DNA from: Podospora bellae-mahoneyi
Taxonomy: Eukaryota; Ascomycota; Sordariomycetes; Sordariales; Podosporaceae
Length of the DNA: 64,000 bases
Reading direction: 5' to 3'
Assembly (NCBI RefSeq): GCF_035222275.1
Contig: NC_085883.1
Location: forward strand, 2,108,001 to 2,172,000
Positions 10,595 to 21,319 of the stretch are shown here, in pieces (positions within the stretch are counted from its first letter, which is position 1; every line of letters begins with the position of its first letter). The position numbers and the translations under genes were made by a program. The notes below the pieces were generated by a model. The model was not told the DNA's origin. It saw only the letters and a program-made list of their open reading frames with translations, and ran no database searches.

Positions 10595-12449
10595 ATGCCC
10601 ATCATAAACGGGCAAAAAATGGCCTGGTATGTCTTGCTTTTCTGTTTGTCCCGAGGTTTCCTTGCTGACGCTCATGCCTTGACATAGCGGGCCATGCATT
10701 CGCGGGCATCGCTCTACGAAATGCAACCACTATAACGAGCGGGTGATGGTGCCGGTGAGGAAGCCTGGTCGCCCCCTGAGCACCTGCCCCTGCCCACCTG
10801 GGAAACCATGTGTATGCGGCGGCGTTAGAGTTGCCATTCCGAAGAAGCAAAAGTGCCATTGTCCAGCTGGGACTGTCGACAGTGCTACCAGCTCCGAGTT
10901 CGACCCTTCGCCAGTTGACACACCCATCTCACCAGCATCACGCACCTCTTCGAATCGAGTCACCAAGTCAGGTTCGGGGTCCAAGTCAGCCAGCCGAAGG
11001 CAATCGCTTGCGCTTGCGAACTTGGAGAGGATGGATCCCAACTCCATCAACCTGATCCCGTCGCCCAATGGAAATGGAATGATTGGAATCACGGCCATGG
11101 TGAGCCCAAGGGACGCGACGTTTGGACATCCGATGGGGATGGTACCCATGGGACCTCGGGAGTCTTTTGTGCCTGCACCACCACCGGATTTTGGTGGCCC
11201 AATGGGATACAACATGCCCCCAAACATGCCGCCACACATGCCACCGCCTCACTATCCCCCGCATATTCAGATCCCGCAACATATCAAGACGGAAAATGGC
11301 GGATTCGTCCCGATGCTGAACGGGACTTTTGTCTCGCCAGTGCCCATTCCCGCCTTTGTCGATGGCCCTCACCCACAGGGAATGCAGGCATTCAACGGGC
11401 CGCCGCCGCCACCACCTCCCAATCCTGTTCTCGAACCATCGGCCATGTCCAAGCCGAAGGGAGGTTCGGGAGGCGGGGGCTGCTGTGGTGGTGGCAAGAA
11501 GGCACCCCCCATTCAGGCGCCTCCTCCAGTGCCGGCTCCTCTTCCTACCCCTCCTCAGCAGCAGATGCCGAACACAATGCCACCACGCCAACCACAGAAC
11601 GCCCCGTCAGGCGGAGGCGGCAGCTGTTGCAGCAGCAAATCTTCGCAGCCACCCCCCATGCCCCAGATGAGCCCCAACGTTATGCAGGCACCCCCTCAGC
11701 CGGGTTTTGGTCAGGGATTCATGCCCCAGTATCAGACTCCGATCGATATCAAGATGGAAAACATGCACCACCATCAGCCATTCCAATTTCCCGGTCAGAC
11801 TGTGTTCACCTATCCCGCCGAGTATGGCTCATGGCAGATGCCCATCAACCCAGCCATCTGGCAGCAAGTTGTCTCGCGGCCGCCCATGCAGCAGCAACAC
11901 GAGACGCCTATTTCTGCCACTGCTCCCAACGGCAACAACGGGACCGTGGGCGGGAACTCTCACGAGTGCGGCTGTGGTGAGGGCTGCCAGTGTGTTGGCT
12001 GCCTGGCTCATCCGTTCAATTCGCAAATGCTTCAGTATGTGCAGAACGCCTACAGCCCCAACAGCAGCCACGGCAACAGCGGGAGCGCGGATTCCAGCGC
12101 CAATGCCAGTCCCAGCGCGAACCCTTTGAACCTAGCGAGTCCTGTGGAGATTCCCAGCGGGCCGGAGCTGCCGCCATCACACCAGACACAACCGCAGCCA
12201 CCACCAAGGCCGAACGCGAACGAGTCTGATGGCTCGTCGAACGCACCCACTCCGCCGAACGAGGGATCGCCGGCTCTGTCGAACGAGGAGGAGCTGACGG
12301 CGCTGGATTACTATTTTGTCCACTTGCCCATTTCGGCTTTGTGCGTGGGGGCGTTGGACATGTGCCCTTGCGACGAGTCTTGCGAGTGTGTGGGGTGTTT
12401 GGTGCATAACACTGCGGGATTCCCTCAGGGGGATGGGGGATTCTCTTAG
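10595..12449 (+). CDS. Copper-fist transcription factor, GRISEA/Mac1/Cuf1-like
   Basis: Two exons, 10595-10626 and 10688-12449, give 597 aa. Exon 1 encodes only MPIINGQKMA plus part of Cys11; splicing restores the copper fist with C11-x2-C14-x8-C23-x-H25, followed by the KPGRP minor-groove motif and a Cys-rich stretch. The long middle is Pro/Met/Gly-rich with CC pairs near 276 and 324. Two C-terminal clusters follow, CGCGEGCQCVGC at 438-449 and CPCDESCECVGC at 570-581. The second cluster sits close to the C-terminus, as in Mac1/GRISEA-type activators of high-affinity copper uptake genes; in that class copper binding at the C-terminal cysteines switches activity off. The long upstream region suggests complex control. 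I infer orthology to Podospora GRISEA from architecture, not from an alignment. Confidence 0.9.
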
Positions 12450-13460
12450 GTTTTTGTTTCAGGGATGGGTGGTTTATCGTGTGTTGAGTTTGGGTTGGCA
12501 TTTTGTTTTTGTTTTTTTCTTTCCTTGGCTATCACTCTATTTCGAGATACCCATGGGCTGGTTGTCAATGCTCATTTTCAGAGGGGAAAGGTAACACAGG
12601 CAAGAAAGGGGGGGGGTAGGGGTTGATTTCGAGATTGGTGACAGGAAAAGGGGGGGTGGGCATTTGTGGCTGTGTTGAGGAGGTGATACCCTACAGTGGA
12701 CATTTGCCAGCTTCATCACAGGATTGATGACAGCGAGAGGAGGGCGGGCATTGGCAGCTGTATCAAGAAGTTGATAACCTACAGTGAAGGGGTTGGGCAA
12801 GGTGGGTAGCGCTGTGAATAGAGCTATGAATTGTGTTGAGGGGTTGTTACACGGCTTGAGAGATAGGCACGATAGGCAAAATGGAGATGGGTTGACACTG
12901 TTGATTGTCAATAGATTTTATCAGTGTGGCTTGATGATGTGCCGTGAGAGTATTTGAGTTTGATGGGGACACAAGATGCTAACTGAACTTACCTCGATTA
13001 CGAACAGTTCGGGTAGGGGGCTTGGGTAGTTATGCTTGTTGGACCGTGGATGGGAAAGGTGTGGCTCTGGTTGAGGTGGATGGCAGCATCTCCGTCAGGC
13101 AGCTGTCTGAGGTGTCGGAGATAAGAATGGTGGGTCGGGGTAGGGGGAAACGGAGATTTTGTTGCACAGGGTCTTGGCGGTGCATAATTGGAAACGGGGG
13201 AGAGACGGCGCCAACAGTGGGGTTGGGGGGGAGCGTTAACATTTCTTTTGGGGGAGGATGTGGAAGGGCGCAGTGACAATTTGGCGCGCGGTGAGTGAGA
13301 GTCTCCGGGCAGTATATACCAACGACTTGGCCATCGCAAAAAAATATAGAAGAGGAATAGAGTTTTTAAAGAAGCTGGGCTTTTGTACTCGGTATTTCAG
13401 CTATTTCACTTGTGTTATTTCGGAACCAGATTGGGAAGACAACTACAAAAAGAGGACAAG
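12450..13460. other. Intergenic region with an imperfect 66-bp duplication
   Basis: About 1 kb between the copper-fist stop and the RS-protein ATG. It carries G-rich runs and the duplicated unit listed separately; no coding frame is supported. The 3' part should hold the promoter and leader of the RS-like protein gene. Confidence 0.5.
12633..12787. repeat. Imperfect tandem duplication, two ~66-bp copies
   Basis: Copy 1 at about 12633-12699 and copy 2 at about 12722-12787 share the blocks GATTGRTGACAG, GGGCATT and TGATANCCTACAGTG, with roughly 80 percent identity by eye and a 22-bp spacer. It lies 180 bases after the copper-fist stop codon, probably in the 3' UTR. Confidence 0.65.
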
Positions 13461-14459
13461 ATGCTCAACTCGAGAACACGATCAAGATCACCTGCTCGCT
13501 CACCATCACGACGAGATGGTGACAGAGACAGGGAAAGGAGGCGTGAGAGGGAGCGTTGCAGAGAGAGGAGCCGCGATCGGGGAGATGGACACCGCTCTCA
13601 CCTCCACCCCTCCCGTTACCATCACTCGTCACCACCAACATTGCCCTTCCACCGCGCCCCATTAACCAAAACCTCACTGCACTCCCACACCCAGCTCTTT
13701 CAATCCTACCTCTCCACCGTCAAGAATTTGTCTTTGGGCTCCCTCTCGGAAACGGAGGCAAAAGGCCGCTGGAAGAGTTTTACTGGAAAATGGAACCGGG
13801 GGGAGTTGAGCGAGGAGTGGTATAACCACCCTTCTTTACCACCACCATCATCAAAGATACACACCCCTTCCTTCTCCCCTGCCCCTTCAATCCCAGAACT
13901 GAACCCCGGCACCAACAAATCCGACGATGACGATGAGTACATCCCTCCTTTACCAAACCAAAATCAAGCGCAGCAACATGGTCGCCATGGCCCAGCAATC
14001 CCAACAAGAGATGACCTCACCCACCGCGACGAACTGTTGGAGACGGAAAGGGGGCGCTCTCTTGATGACCACCGGTACGAGAGGAAAACTTTTAGGAAAC
14101 TCCACAGGGAACAGCTTGACGAGCTTGTTCCAAAGGCGGACCCGGGGTCGAGGGAACGGAAGCTGGAGAGGAAGAGGGAAGTGACTGAGAAGCTGAAGGG
14201 GTTCGGACAGGACAAGGAGCAGGGGGTGGAGGAGGTGAACGAAGGGGATCTGATGGGTGGTGATGATGCGATCGAGGAACTCAAGAGGATGAAGAAGTTG
14301 AGAGAGGAGAGGCAGAATCAGAGGCAGAGTCGGAGGGAGGAGGAGGAGATGCTGAGACGGCAGGAGAGGGAGGAACGGGTGAGGGGGTATAAGGAAAGGG
14401 AGGAGAGGGTGATGGAGGGGCTGAGAGGGTTGGTTAGGGAGAGGTTTGGGGGGAGTTGA
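13461..14459 (+). CDS. SCI1/HEL117-like RS-rich nuclear protein
   Basis: Single exon, 332 aa, from the ATG of MLNSRTRSRSPARSP; the longer open frame upstream is leader. The first 50 residues are an RS/RE-rich tail. Next comes a segment of the form F-x3-L ... GSLSETEAKGRWKSFTGKWNRGELSEEWY, which I recognise as the WN-G-L pattern of the plant style-cell-cycle-inhibitor-1 family and of fungal proteins often labelled RNA helicase HEL117. No helicase motifs are present. The C-terminal half is highly charged and probably coiled-coil (DELVPKADPGSRERKLERK to the end). The likely location is the nucleus, perhaps with splicing factors; the function is unknown. Confidence 0.65.
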   Translation: MLNSRTRSRSPARSPSRRDGDRDRERRRERERCRERSRDRGDGHRSHLHPSRYHHSSPPTLPFHRAPLTKTSLHSHTQLFQSYLSTVKNLSLGSLSETEAKGRWKSFTGKWNRGELSEEWYNHPSLPPPSSKIHTPSFSPAPSIPELNPGTNKSDDDDEYIPPLPNQNQAQQHGRHGPAIPTRDDLTHRDELLETERGRSLDDHRYERKTFRKLHREQLDELVPKADPGSRERKLERKREVTEKLKGFGQDKEQGVEEVNEGDLMGGDDAIEELKRMKKLREERQNQRQSRREEEEMLRRQEREERVRGYKEREERVMEGLRGLVRERFGGS

Positions 14460-14829
14460 AAGTGGGGAGGCTGTCTTTTGTGATGGCTTTTGTCGCTCTC
14501 TGTTGGGCAGTTCGATACCGGTACCGTGCATCCCTTTTTGCGCAGGGCAACATGGAAATCCCATTACATGCATAGCAGTATTATTCGACCTACCAAGGGT
14601 TCATCATGTCCCCAATGTTTCCGCCACACTTCCCAGGTTCAATATCAATCATATGCCTCCCAAAACTCCAAATCACACACATAAGATTAACATTCACACC
14701 CTTCTTCCCTCCCAAGCTCCACTCCATGCCTATCAAAATGAATTAACGCCTCCCAAAATGCAGCCAGCACGTAAAAGTTGCCCTTCCCTCGCCCTCCCCC
14801 ACTATGCCTTTTAAATCCCAACTGAGGCC
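14460..14829. other. Short convergent intergenic region
   Basis: 370 bases between two convergent stop codons (RS-like protein on +, VPS25 on -). Nothing beyond presumed 3' UTRs is seen. Confidence 0.55.
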
Positions 14830-15421
14830 TTACAAAAACTTGACACCCAAATTCTCCTCCCCCCCCAACGTCTGCGCCCTCCCCTTTTTGACCAGCACGC
14901 CCACCGCCTTGACCAGCAACTCCTGATCCAAACCCCAGAACTCTGTCACGCTGTCAGCCACGACCCCTTTTTGCTACCCATCATCAGAAACTCACCGGAC
15001 CCCCTCGTCCCCTCCCCCTCAGCCAACTCATAAACAGTCACCACCCCCCCCTTATTCCCCGTCTCGTCAGCCCACCGCTCCAACAACCCCGCCCACTCCT
15101 CCGGCGTTCTCCAGTACACCCAGACCAGATCCCCTTCTTTGCCTCCATACCACTCCGCCCTCCCTTGTCGTTTCATAAAATCGATTATCTCCCTCATGTA
15201 AGAGACTTCCAGCCGCCGGTTGATTGTTTCGTTGTTGAAGAGGGGGTAGATAACCGATGCAGGGGAAGTGGTCGCATCGGAGAGGGAGATGCGGTAGAGC
15301 TTGTGGTGTCGACAATAGGCCAAGATGAGGGAAGACCACTTGGAGAGCTGGGCGTGCCGGGTCGAGAGGTTGATTTGGGGGGTGAAGAAGGGGGGGAAGG
15401 AGTGCTCTTTTGGGAAGGGGA

Positions 15422-15454
<33 letters not shown>

Positions 15455-15470
15455 GGGGGTTGGTGGTCAT
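14830..15470 (-). CDS. VPS25: ESCRT-II subunit VPS25
   Basis: Two exons on the minus strand, 15470-14996 and 14942-14830, give 195 aa. After an Ala-rich tail (encoded by a GCT/GCA repeat) comes FPFPKEHSFPPFFTPQ, the Pro/Phe segment with which Vps25 contacts Vps22/Vps36, then the first winged helix (LSKWSSLILAYCRHHKLYRI) and the second. The second exon supplies EFWGLDQELLVKAVGVLVKKG ending in GVKFL, which matches the conserved Vps25 C-terminus. The first AG in the intron would give an early stop; the next AG, eight bases on, restores the family sequence. ESCRT-II sorts ubiquitinated cargo at endosomes and its Vps25 recruits ESCRT-III Vps20. NDC80 lies 440 bases upstream on the same strand. Confidence 0.93.
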
Positions 15471-15911
15471 GATGGGAAGGTGTTTGGCTGCTGTAAATAA
15501 GTCCTGGTTTGGATTGGTTAGATGAGTGTAAAGGAAAAAGGGAATGGGTGAGGTTGGTTGTTGATGAGATGGGAAATGTATATGGGATGGGTTGGTGTGA
15601 AAGTGGTGGTGGGGTTGGATGGATGGAGTAAAGAGTGCCAAGACCTTGTGCCTTGCATGCCGGGGTTGTGGTTCTTCTGACTGGACCGTCAAGGTTCACA
15701 TCATGAAGATGGGAAAAGCTTGTCGTAAGCAGCAGTAGGTAGACTTTTGATATTCATCATCAGGATAACAAAAGTAAAAAAAATAATAAAAAATAAAAAT
15801 CCCACACGGTATATCCTGATCCCTAACCATATCCTACTCCTAACCCATAGACCAACAACATCCGTAAAATAAAACTCGACCAAAAAAAAAAAAAAAAAAA
15901 CACACAAAAAA
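15471..15911. other. Intergenic: VPS25 leader and NDC80 3' UTR
   Basis: Both flanking genes run leftward. An A-rich stretch with an A18-20 run near 15882-15900 lies just beyond the NDC80 stop. A lariat-type CTAAC plus TTTACAG on the minus strand near 15490 hints at a 5' UTR intron acceptor for VPS25, but I see no good donor. Confidence 0.45.
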
Positions 15912-18216
15912 CTACATGTCAATAGCCTGGGTATCATCTCTCATCTCGTCACTCCCCAACTCCTTCTCCAGCTCGTCCGCCACGAAGCTCTCGTACTCCT
16001 CCAAGTTCTTCTGCACGTGCATCTTGAACTTGATCACGTCGTTCAGCATGCGCATCGTCTCGGTATGCAGCTCCTCCCTGAGCGCGTTCGCCCGCAGCGT
16101 CAACTGTTCGTACCTGTTGATAGTCAGCAAAACGATCTCTGTAGGGTTGGTTTGGTGTTGGGGTCAAAACTCACTCAATGTTCGTATTCATCTCCCTCTG
16201 CTCCATCAGCTGCACGCTCTCGGTCAGCTGCGCCCTCATCTTGGCCAGTTCCTTCTCCATCTTCTCAATCTGCGCGTCGCTCGCCATCTTTTGCGCGCTC
16301 GTCGACTCCTTGGTCTTCTCATACTCCTCCTCCGCCGCCCTCACCCGGTGCTGCAGCGCCTCCACCTCGTTCCTCTTGTCCTCAATCGCCTCCTTGGCCC
16401 GGTCCAGCAGGTCATGATCCTCCATCATCACGTCCAGCGCCTGTTTTCTCCGTTCCGACACCTCCTTCCTCAGCACCAAGAAGCTGTTCTTAACCTCCCC
16501 GCGCAGGTCCAAGTTCAAGATATGTGCCGGCTGATACCCCGTCGTCGAGTCCTGCAGAAGCCTATCCCCTCCCCCCCCCTGTCCCGCCGCGGCCGACGAC
16601 GACGGCCCCAGCGACGACGAAAAGTCCGACGGCCCATCATTCACCGTAACCTGCAGCTCGTACTCCTTCCCCTTGGCGTTAACCGCAGTGGCCGGTATCA
16701 GCCCGATCTGATAGGCCACCGTGTTGAACTTGTCCACCGCCCTCTCCAGCTCCTCCAGTCTCCTGCTCGCCTCCAGCTCCCGATCCAGCACCTTCCGCTT
16801 CACGTCCTCCAGCCGCAGATTGGCAGACTCTATCTCCCTCTGCAGACGCTCCCGGTTCCCGGTCATCCGGTCGATATCCTGCATGCTGATCCCCTGCTCA
16901 TCCACCGCCCTCTGCAGCCTCCTCCTCTCCTCCTCCGCCTCCCTCACCTCGTCGACCAGCTTCTCCAACTCCTGCTGCAGAATCCGATTCTTCGCCTCGT
17001 ACCTGTCGGACTTTTCCGAAACCAACGTGTTGTACTCCTCAAACTTGGCCCTGTCCTCCTGCATGATCTTGAAGTGATTGTCCAGCACCGCCGGGTCAGG
17101 CGTGCTCTTCTCCAGCTCCTCAATCTCTTTCTGCAACCTCTCGTTCTCCGCCTCCAGCATCTTGAGCTCCTCATAGTACTTTGCATTCCCGTCGTGAAAC
17201 TCGGCCGCCATCCTCTCCACATGCGGCGCCAGCGCGGCCTCGACATCCTCATCCCCCGCGTCATCATCCATGTTGAGCCAGTTCTGGTATGCTCGCGTCA
17301 AGAAGTTGAAAATGATGGTGTCCCCCGTGACGTCGACCCCAGCCTCCAGACAAGCCTCATCATACTGGTTGTGAGCATACCGATCGAGCATCTGCGCCAG
17401 CTGCATCATCCAGTGCAGCAAACCCAGAAACGTGCTCCAGTTCTGTCCTCCCACGGCCGCGATTTGGGATTTCGTGATGCTCTTCTCGTATGGGTAGCGC
17501 ATTTGCTTCAGGAGGGGGGGCACTTCTTGGTCAATGTTCTTCTGGAAGCGATAGCTGGGGTCGATGCGCCTGTAGAGCCACTGGAACATGAAATTGAAGT
17601 CTTTTTGGGTGGGGGACTTGATGAAGTTGTCCGAAAGCTTGTGGCTCATTTCCATCTCAAAGTTGTTTTGGGCGAGGTATTCGACGAGTTCCTGGCCCAG
17701 TCGGTTCTGGTAGGACCGGTCTCGGAGGGGACGGGGGTCGCGGGGGACGCCGGCTGCTTGGGGGGCTTGTTGGAAGAAGCTTTGGTGGCCGCCCGTTGGG
17801 ATGCCCATCCCGCTGCTGCTCGGGCCGCCGACGCCTGAGGGACGGGCCCGGTAGACGCTGCTGCTGCGGCGGTCGTTGTCTTGACTGCTCGAGGGTCCTC
17901 CGCCGGCGGTGTGGTAGGACGGTTTTAGGGAGGTGGTGTTGCTGCCGCCGCCGGTGTAGGCCGATACCGAGGCGCGCTTGACCGAGGAGAGACCTACGTC
18001 GGCGAGGTTGGTACCGGAGGAGGAACGCTGGAACATGGGCTGGTTTGGACGTTGCAGGGCCAGGGAGTGGCGCGAGCCGGACATGGAGCGCGCATGGCTG
18101 GCTGGGCCGCCGATGCTGCCAATGTGGGATTGTCGCTTCATGGCGGAGGGGGGCTGGGGGATGGCAGAGTTGAGGTTGAGACCCCCGAGGGTCTCGCGCG
18201 GTCGACGGCTCGACAT
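15912..18216 (-). CDS. NDC80: Kinetochore protein NDC80 (HEC1)
   Basis: Two exons, 18216-16175 and 16113-15912, give 747 aa. The ATG of [15 protein letters not shown] is chosen; the frame is open further up but reads as leader. A basic Ser/Arg-rich tail of about 200 residues is followed by the calponin-homology domain ([54 protein letters not shown]). The rest, about 450 residues, is long coiled coil with heptads and charged residues. The last exon continues it ([16 protein letters not shown]). Ndc80 pairs with Nuf2 and binds microtubules at the outer kinetochore. Family length is usual. It is divergent from PEX14. Confidence 0.96.
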
Positions 18217-18845
18217 GGTTGGTGATGTTAAAAAAAAAATTTGGGCTAGAGGGCTGGTCCCCCCCTGTCGCTCACACACGCCCCTCCTGTTGTTTTGCAC
18301 GGTGAGTTTGCCCAGTACGCCGGTGTATCGCGGGATGGTTGCTTGGCCCGAGGGATATGCGCAAACGAGGGGTGAGTCGGTACTTTCGTCGAGGTATCGA
18401 GAGGTTTGTCGTCGAGGTTCGCAGCAAGGTCGTTTTGGCAAGTCGCCGGGCAACAGCGGCGACAGGAGCGTTGCGACAACTGGCGAGAGCGACACTTTGC
18501 TGTACAGCGCTCAGTTGCTGTGGTAAACAAAACATGCGGGCGGGGCAGTTCATTGGCCGGCCCCGCCCTCCGCTGCTCTGAAAGGGCTTGGCAGGTGACA
18601 CGTGACGCCGGCCATGCAAATCCGGGGGGAAAGCACCAGTGGCAAGAGTTCCGCTGAAAGAGGAAACAAGGGGCACGGGCCGGCATGAACCTCGGCTTCC
18701 CGCGCGCCATTGCATTTCCCAAACGGTCGTCATCAGCTACTACTTTTTGGTCTTCTTCAGCCCCAAACGCGTCCTCCAGTTTCATCAATTCCTGCTCTTC
18801 CACAGAAAAGGGGCTTGATCTCAAGAGGAGGGAGATACGACATAT
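18217..18845. promoter_or_regulatory. Divergent promoter NDC80 / PEX14
   Basis: 629 bases between two start codons. No clear TATA box is seen near either ATG. A 9-A run (18231-18239) lies just before the NDC80 ATG on its leader side. Open frames crossing the region (for example 18246-18926 minus) are not supported by any domain. Confidence 0.5.
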
Positions 18846-20076
18846 ATGAATATGGCTATTCGTGAGGAGCTTGTCGCTTCGGCAGCGACGTGTAGGTTGA
18901 CCTAGACCGACCCAGGATCGAGACATCCGGATGCATGCTGATTTCCACTGTCATCTAGTCCTGCAAGACCCCAGCGTCGCCGCGTCCCCGATCGAGAAGA
19001 AGGTCGCCTTCCTGCAAGCAAAGAACCTGACCCAGGAAGAGGTAAACGCTGCCCTCGCTCGCGTCGGTGCTGGCGTAGCGCCGCCACAAGCATACACATC
19101 CCAGGCCGTAGTCCCAGCACAACAGCAACAACAACAACAACACCAACCACCCCAACAGTACTACGGGCAGCAATACCCCCCACAGCAGCAATACCCCCCA
19201 TACGGATGGCAACCACAACCACAGCAGCAAACTGTCCCACCTCGGCGTGATTGGCGTGACTGGTTCATAATGGCTACCGTCGTCAGCGGCGTCTCCTACG
19301 GCCTCTTCTCCCTAGGGAAGCGCTACGTCTACCCCCTCATCGCCCCCCCAACCCCCGAACGGCTGGAGCGAGACAAGAAATCCATCGACGAGCAATTCGA
19401 AAAGACGTTTGCTTTGGTGGAGCAGCTGGCCAAAGACACGGAAGCCCTCAAGGCCGCCGAGACGGAACGCACCGAAAAGCTCGACACGGCCCTCAACGAA
19501 CTCGAGACGGTTATCGGAGACCTCAAGTCGGCCAACCGCCGCCGCGACGACGAGGCGCAGCGGGTTAGGGATGACGTCCAGAGCCTCAAGGACTCGATCC
19601 CCCGCGCGTTGAACAACCAAAAGGACCTCACTGACACCAGGCTGAGGGAGGTCAATGCTGAGCTCAAGAGCTTGAAGACGTTGATCACGCAGCGGATGAA
19701 CCCGACTGCCACTTCGACCAGTGTGAATAATTATCTTCGCCCGTCCACCGGCGGAACCACTCCTGCTGCTAGCCCGGCTGCTGTGACGCCCGTGGCCCCG
19801 GCTACGGTTGAGAATGGGGATGAGGCTCCCAAGACTACGACGTATTCGGATTATTTGACTGGTAACCACAACCGGACCGGTTCCGCTTCTGCCTCGTCGC
19901 CTTTTAACAGCGGGATGACGGCCAAGGCGTCGATTCCGGCTTGGCAAATGATGGCTTCGAAGAAGGGTGCTGCTGCTGCGGCGGCGGGGCCGTCGTCGTC
20001 GTCGTCGACGGAGGGTGGTGAGGCGGCGGCGGGGAGCAGTGGGAACAGCACTGATACCCCTGCTGCGAGCTCATAG
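18846..20076 (+). CDS. PEX14: Peroxisomal membrane protein PEX14
   Basis: Two exons, 18846-18891 and 18959-20076, give 387 aa; an alternative ATG two codons on (18852) is equally good. Joining the exons produces REELVASAATFLQDPSVAASP then EKKVAFLQAKNLTQEEVNAAL, the helical N-terminal domain that binds WxxxF motifs of PEX5 and also PEX19. A Gln/Pro/Tyr-rich linker (about residues 65-105) precedes the hydrophobic segment WFIMATVVSGVSYGLFSLG that spans or anchors in the membrane. A coiled coil of about 130 residues follows, then a low-complexity Ala/Ser/Thr tail. Pex14 is the docking factor and part of the translocation pore for peroxisomal matrix import. The 46-nt first exon would be missed by a simple ORF call. 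Confidence 0.95.
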
Positions 20077-21319
20077 GGGGGGCTATAGGGTGCTGGGGTG
20101 GATGCCACAAGAGGAAGTGGAGGAGGAGGAGGAGAAGAAGGAGGAGGAAGAGCCGGCGACATGTCGCTGGCAGCATGTGATGAGGAGGATCAACAGTTGG
20201 ATATATGATTAATGTGTACCGGTCAGCGGGGTAGTGTTATGGGGGGGTTGTGGCTTTTGTACCAGTAACATTATATTACAGCATTGGAGTGTTTTTTTTT
20301 CGCTCCAACATTGTGTCGCAAATATTTTGCAGCGGGCATTATCAGGTTTTTTAAGCATCTGGTCATCTCATGAGATGTGATTCATGTTGGGGCAATTGTG
20401 ATGGATAGTGCTGTTTTGACTTATGCAGGTTGGTATGGTTCTCTGGCTTCTTCTCCGGACTCGCGGGCTGTTATAAGAGTGCGGGTGTCCCCCCCCGATC
20501 GACTCGACATCAACAAACAAACAAACGGAGGAGGGAAGCATTTGACCCGACAGTTTGGACAGGTGTGGGGAGCGAACGGTAAGTGTATGAACTTTCCCAT
20601 GTCGAGGGCTACATAAGTTTGGCATGTGCTGATTAGGTTTCGGGGGGAGACAAATGGCACCACATTGGCATTGCGGGAAGCGGGAGGTGCAGTAGGCTGA
20701 CAAAGCTGTACTAGCGAAAACAAAGGTTGCCAATGCCGGGGCGGGGAGAGGGGGGTGGAAGCCGAGGTACAGGTTTTTGGTGGTGGTGTTGGTGGTTGTT
20801 GGTGGTGACGGTGGTAGTGGTGGTATGTCTCTCTTTCATCCCAACTTTTTTCGTTGATAGACAGGCAGGAAGAAGGTTCTTGGCGGGCATAGCAATGTTG
20901 ACATGGCTGCTGGGTTTCACCATGACGTGCGGATCTCGCCATGTCTGCCTGGGGTAGTGGGAGTGTTTTGGGATGGGAGGGGAATCATTGGATGATGGAG
21001 GGGGTGGAAGGGAACTTGTACAAAGTGGGATTTGCTTGCGAGTGGGATGGATGGGTTGGTGGGTGGTGGGCCAGATCTGAAAGAAAAGAACCCCTGTCAG
21101 AGCGACTAACTCTACTACCACTACAACGCCGTTGACGGAGGATGTATTGATATATTTCGACCTCGCTGCTTTTTTCATCCCTCGGTTTCTCAACCATTAT
21201 TCTATCTTCTTCAGTCTGTCTGGCCACTCTGCCTCTTTTTCTTTTTGGTCAATATCATTTTGATACAGCCGCCCCCCCCCCTTTTCCTTCAGTTCTCTTC
21301 ATCTTACCTCACCACCACA
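20077..21319. other. Intergenic region between PEX14 and HSL-type hydrolase
   Basis: 1.24 kb without supported coding sequence. It holds (GGA/GAA)n purine-rich sequence just after the PEX14 stop, GT-rich stretches near 20778-20825, and the pyrimidine-rich leader before 21320, including a C9 run near 21273. Confidence 0.5.

Noticed and set aside
13461-14459. RNA helicase function for the RS-rich protein
   Set aside because: The HEL117 label used for fungal homologues is historical; no DEAD-box or other helicase motif is present.
15916-17838. 640-codon open frame antisense to NDC80
   Set aside because: It lies wholly opposite the coiled-coil coding sequence and has Leu/Arg/His-rich composition expected from reading a biased gene backwards; no domain is recognisable.
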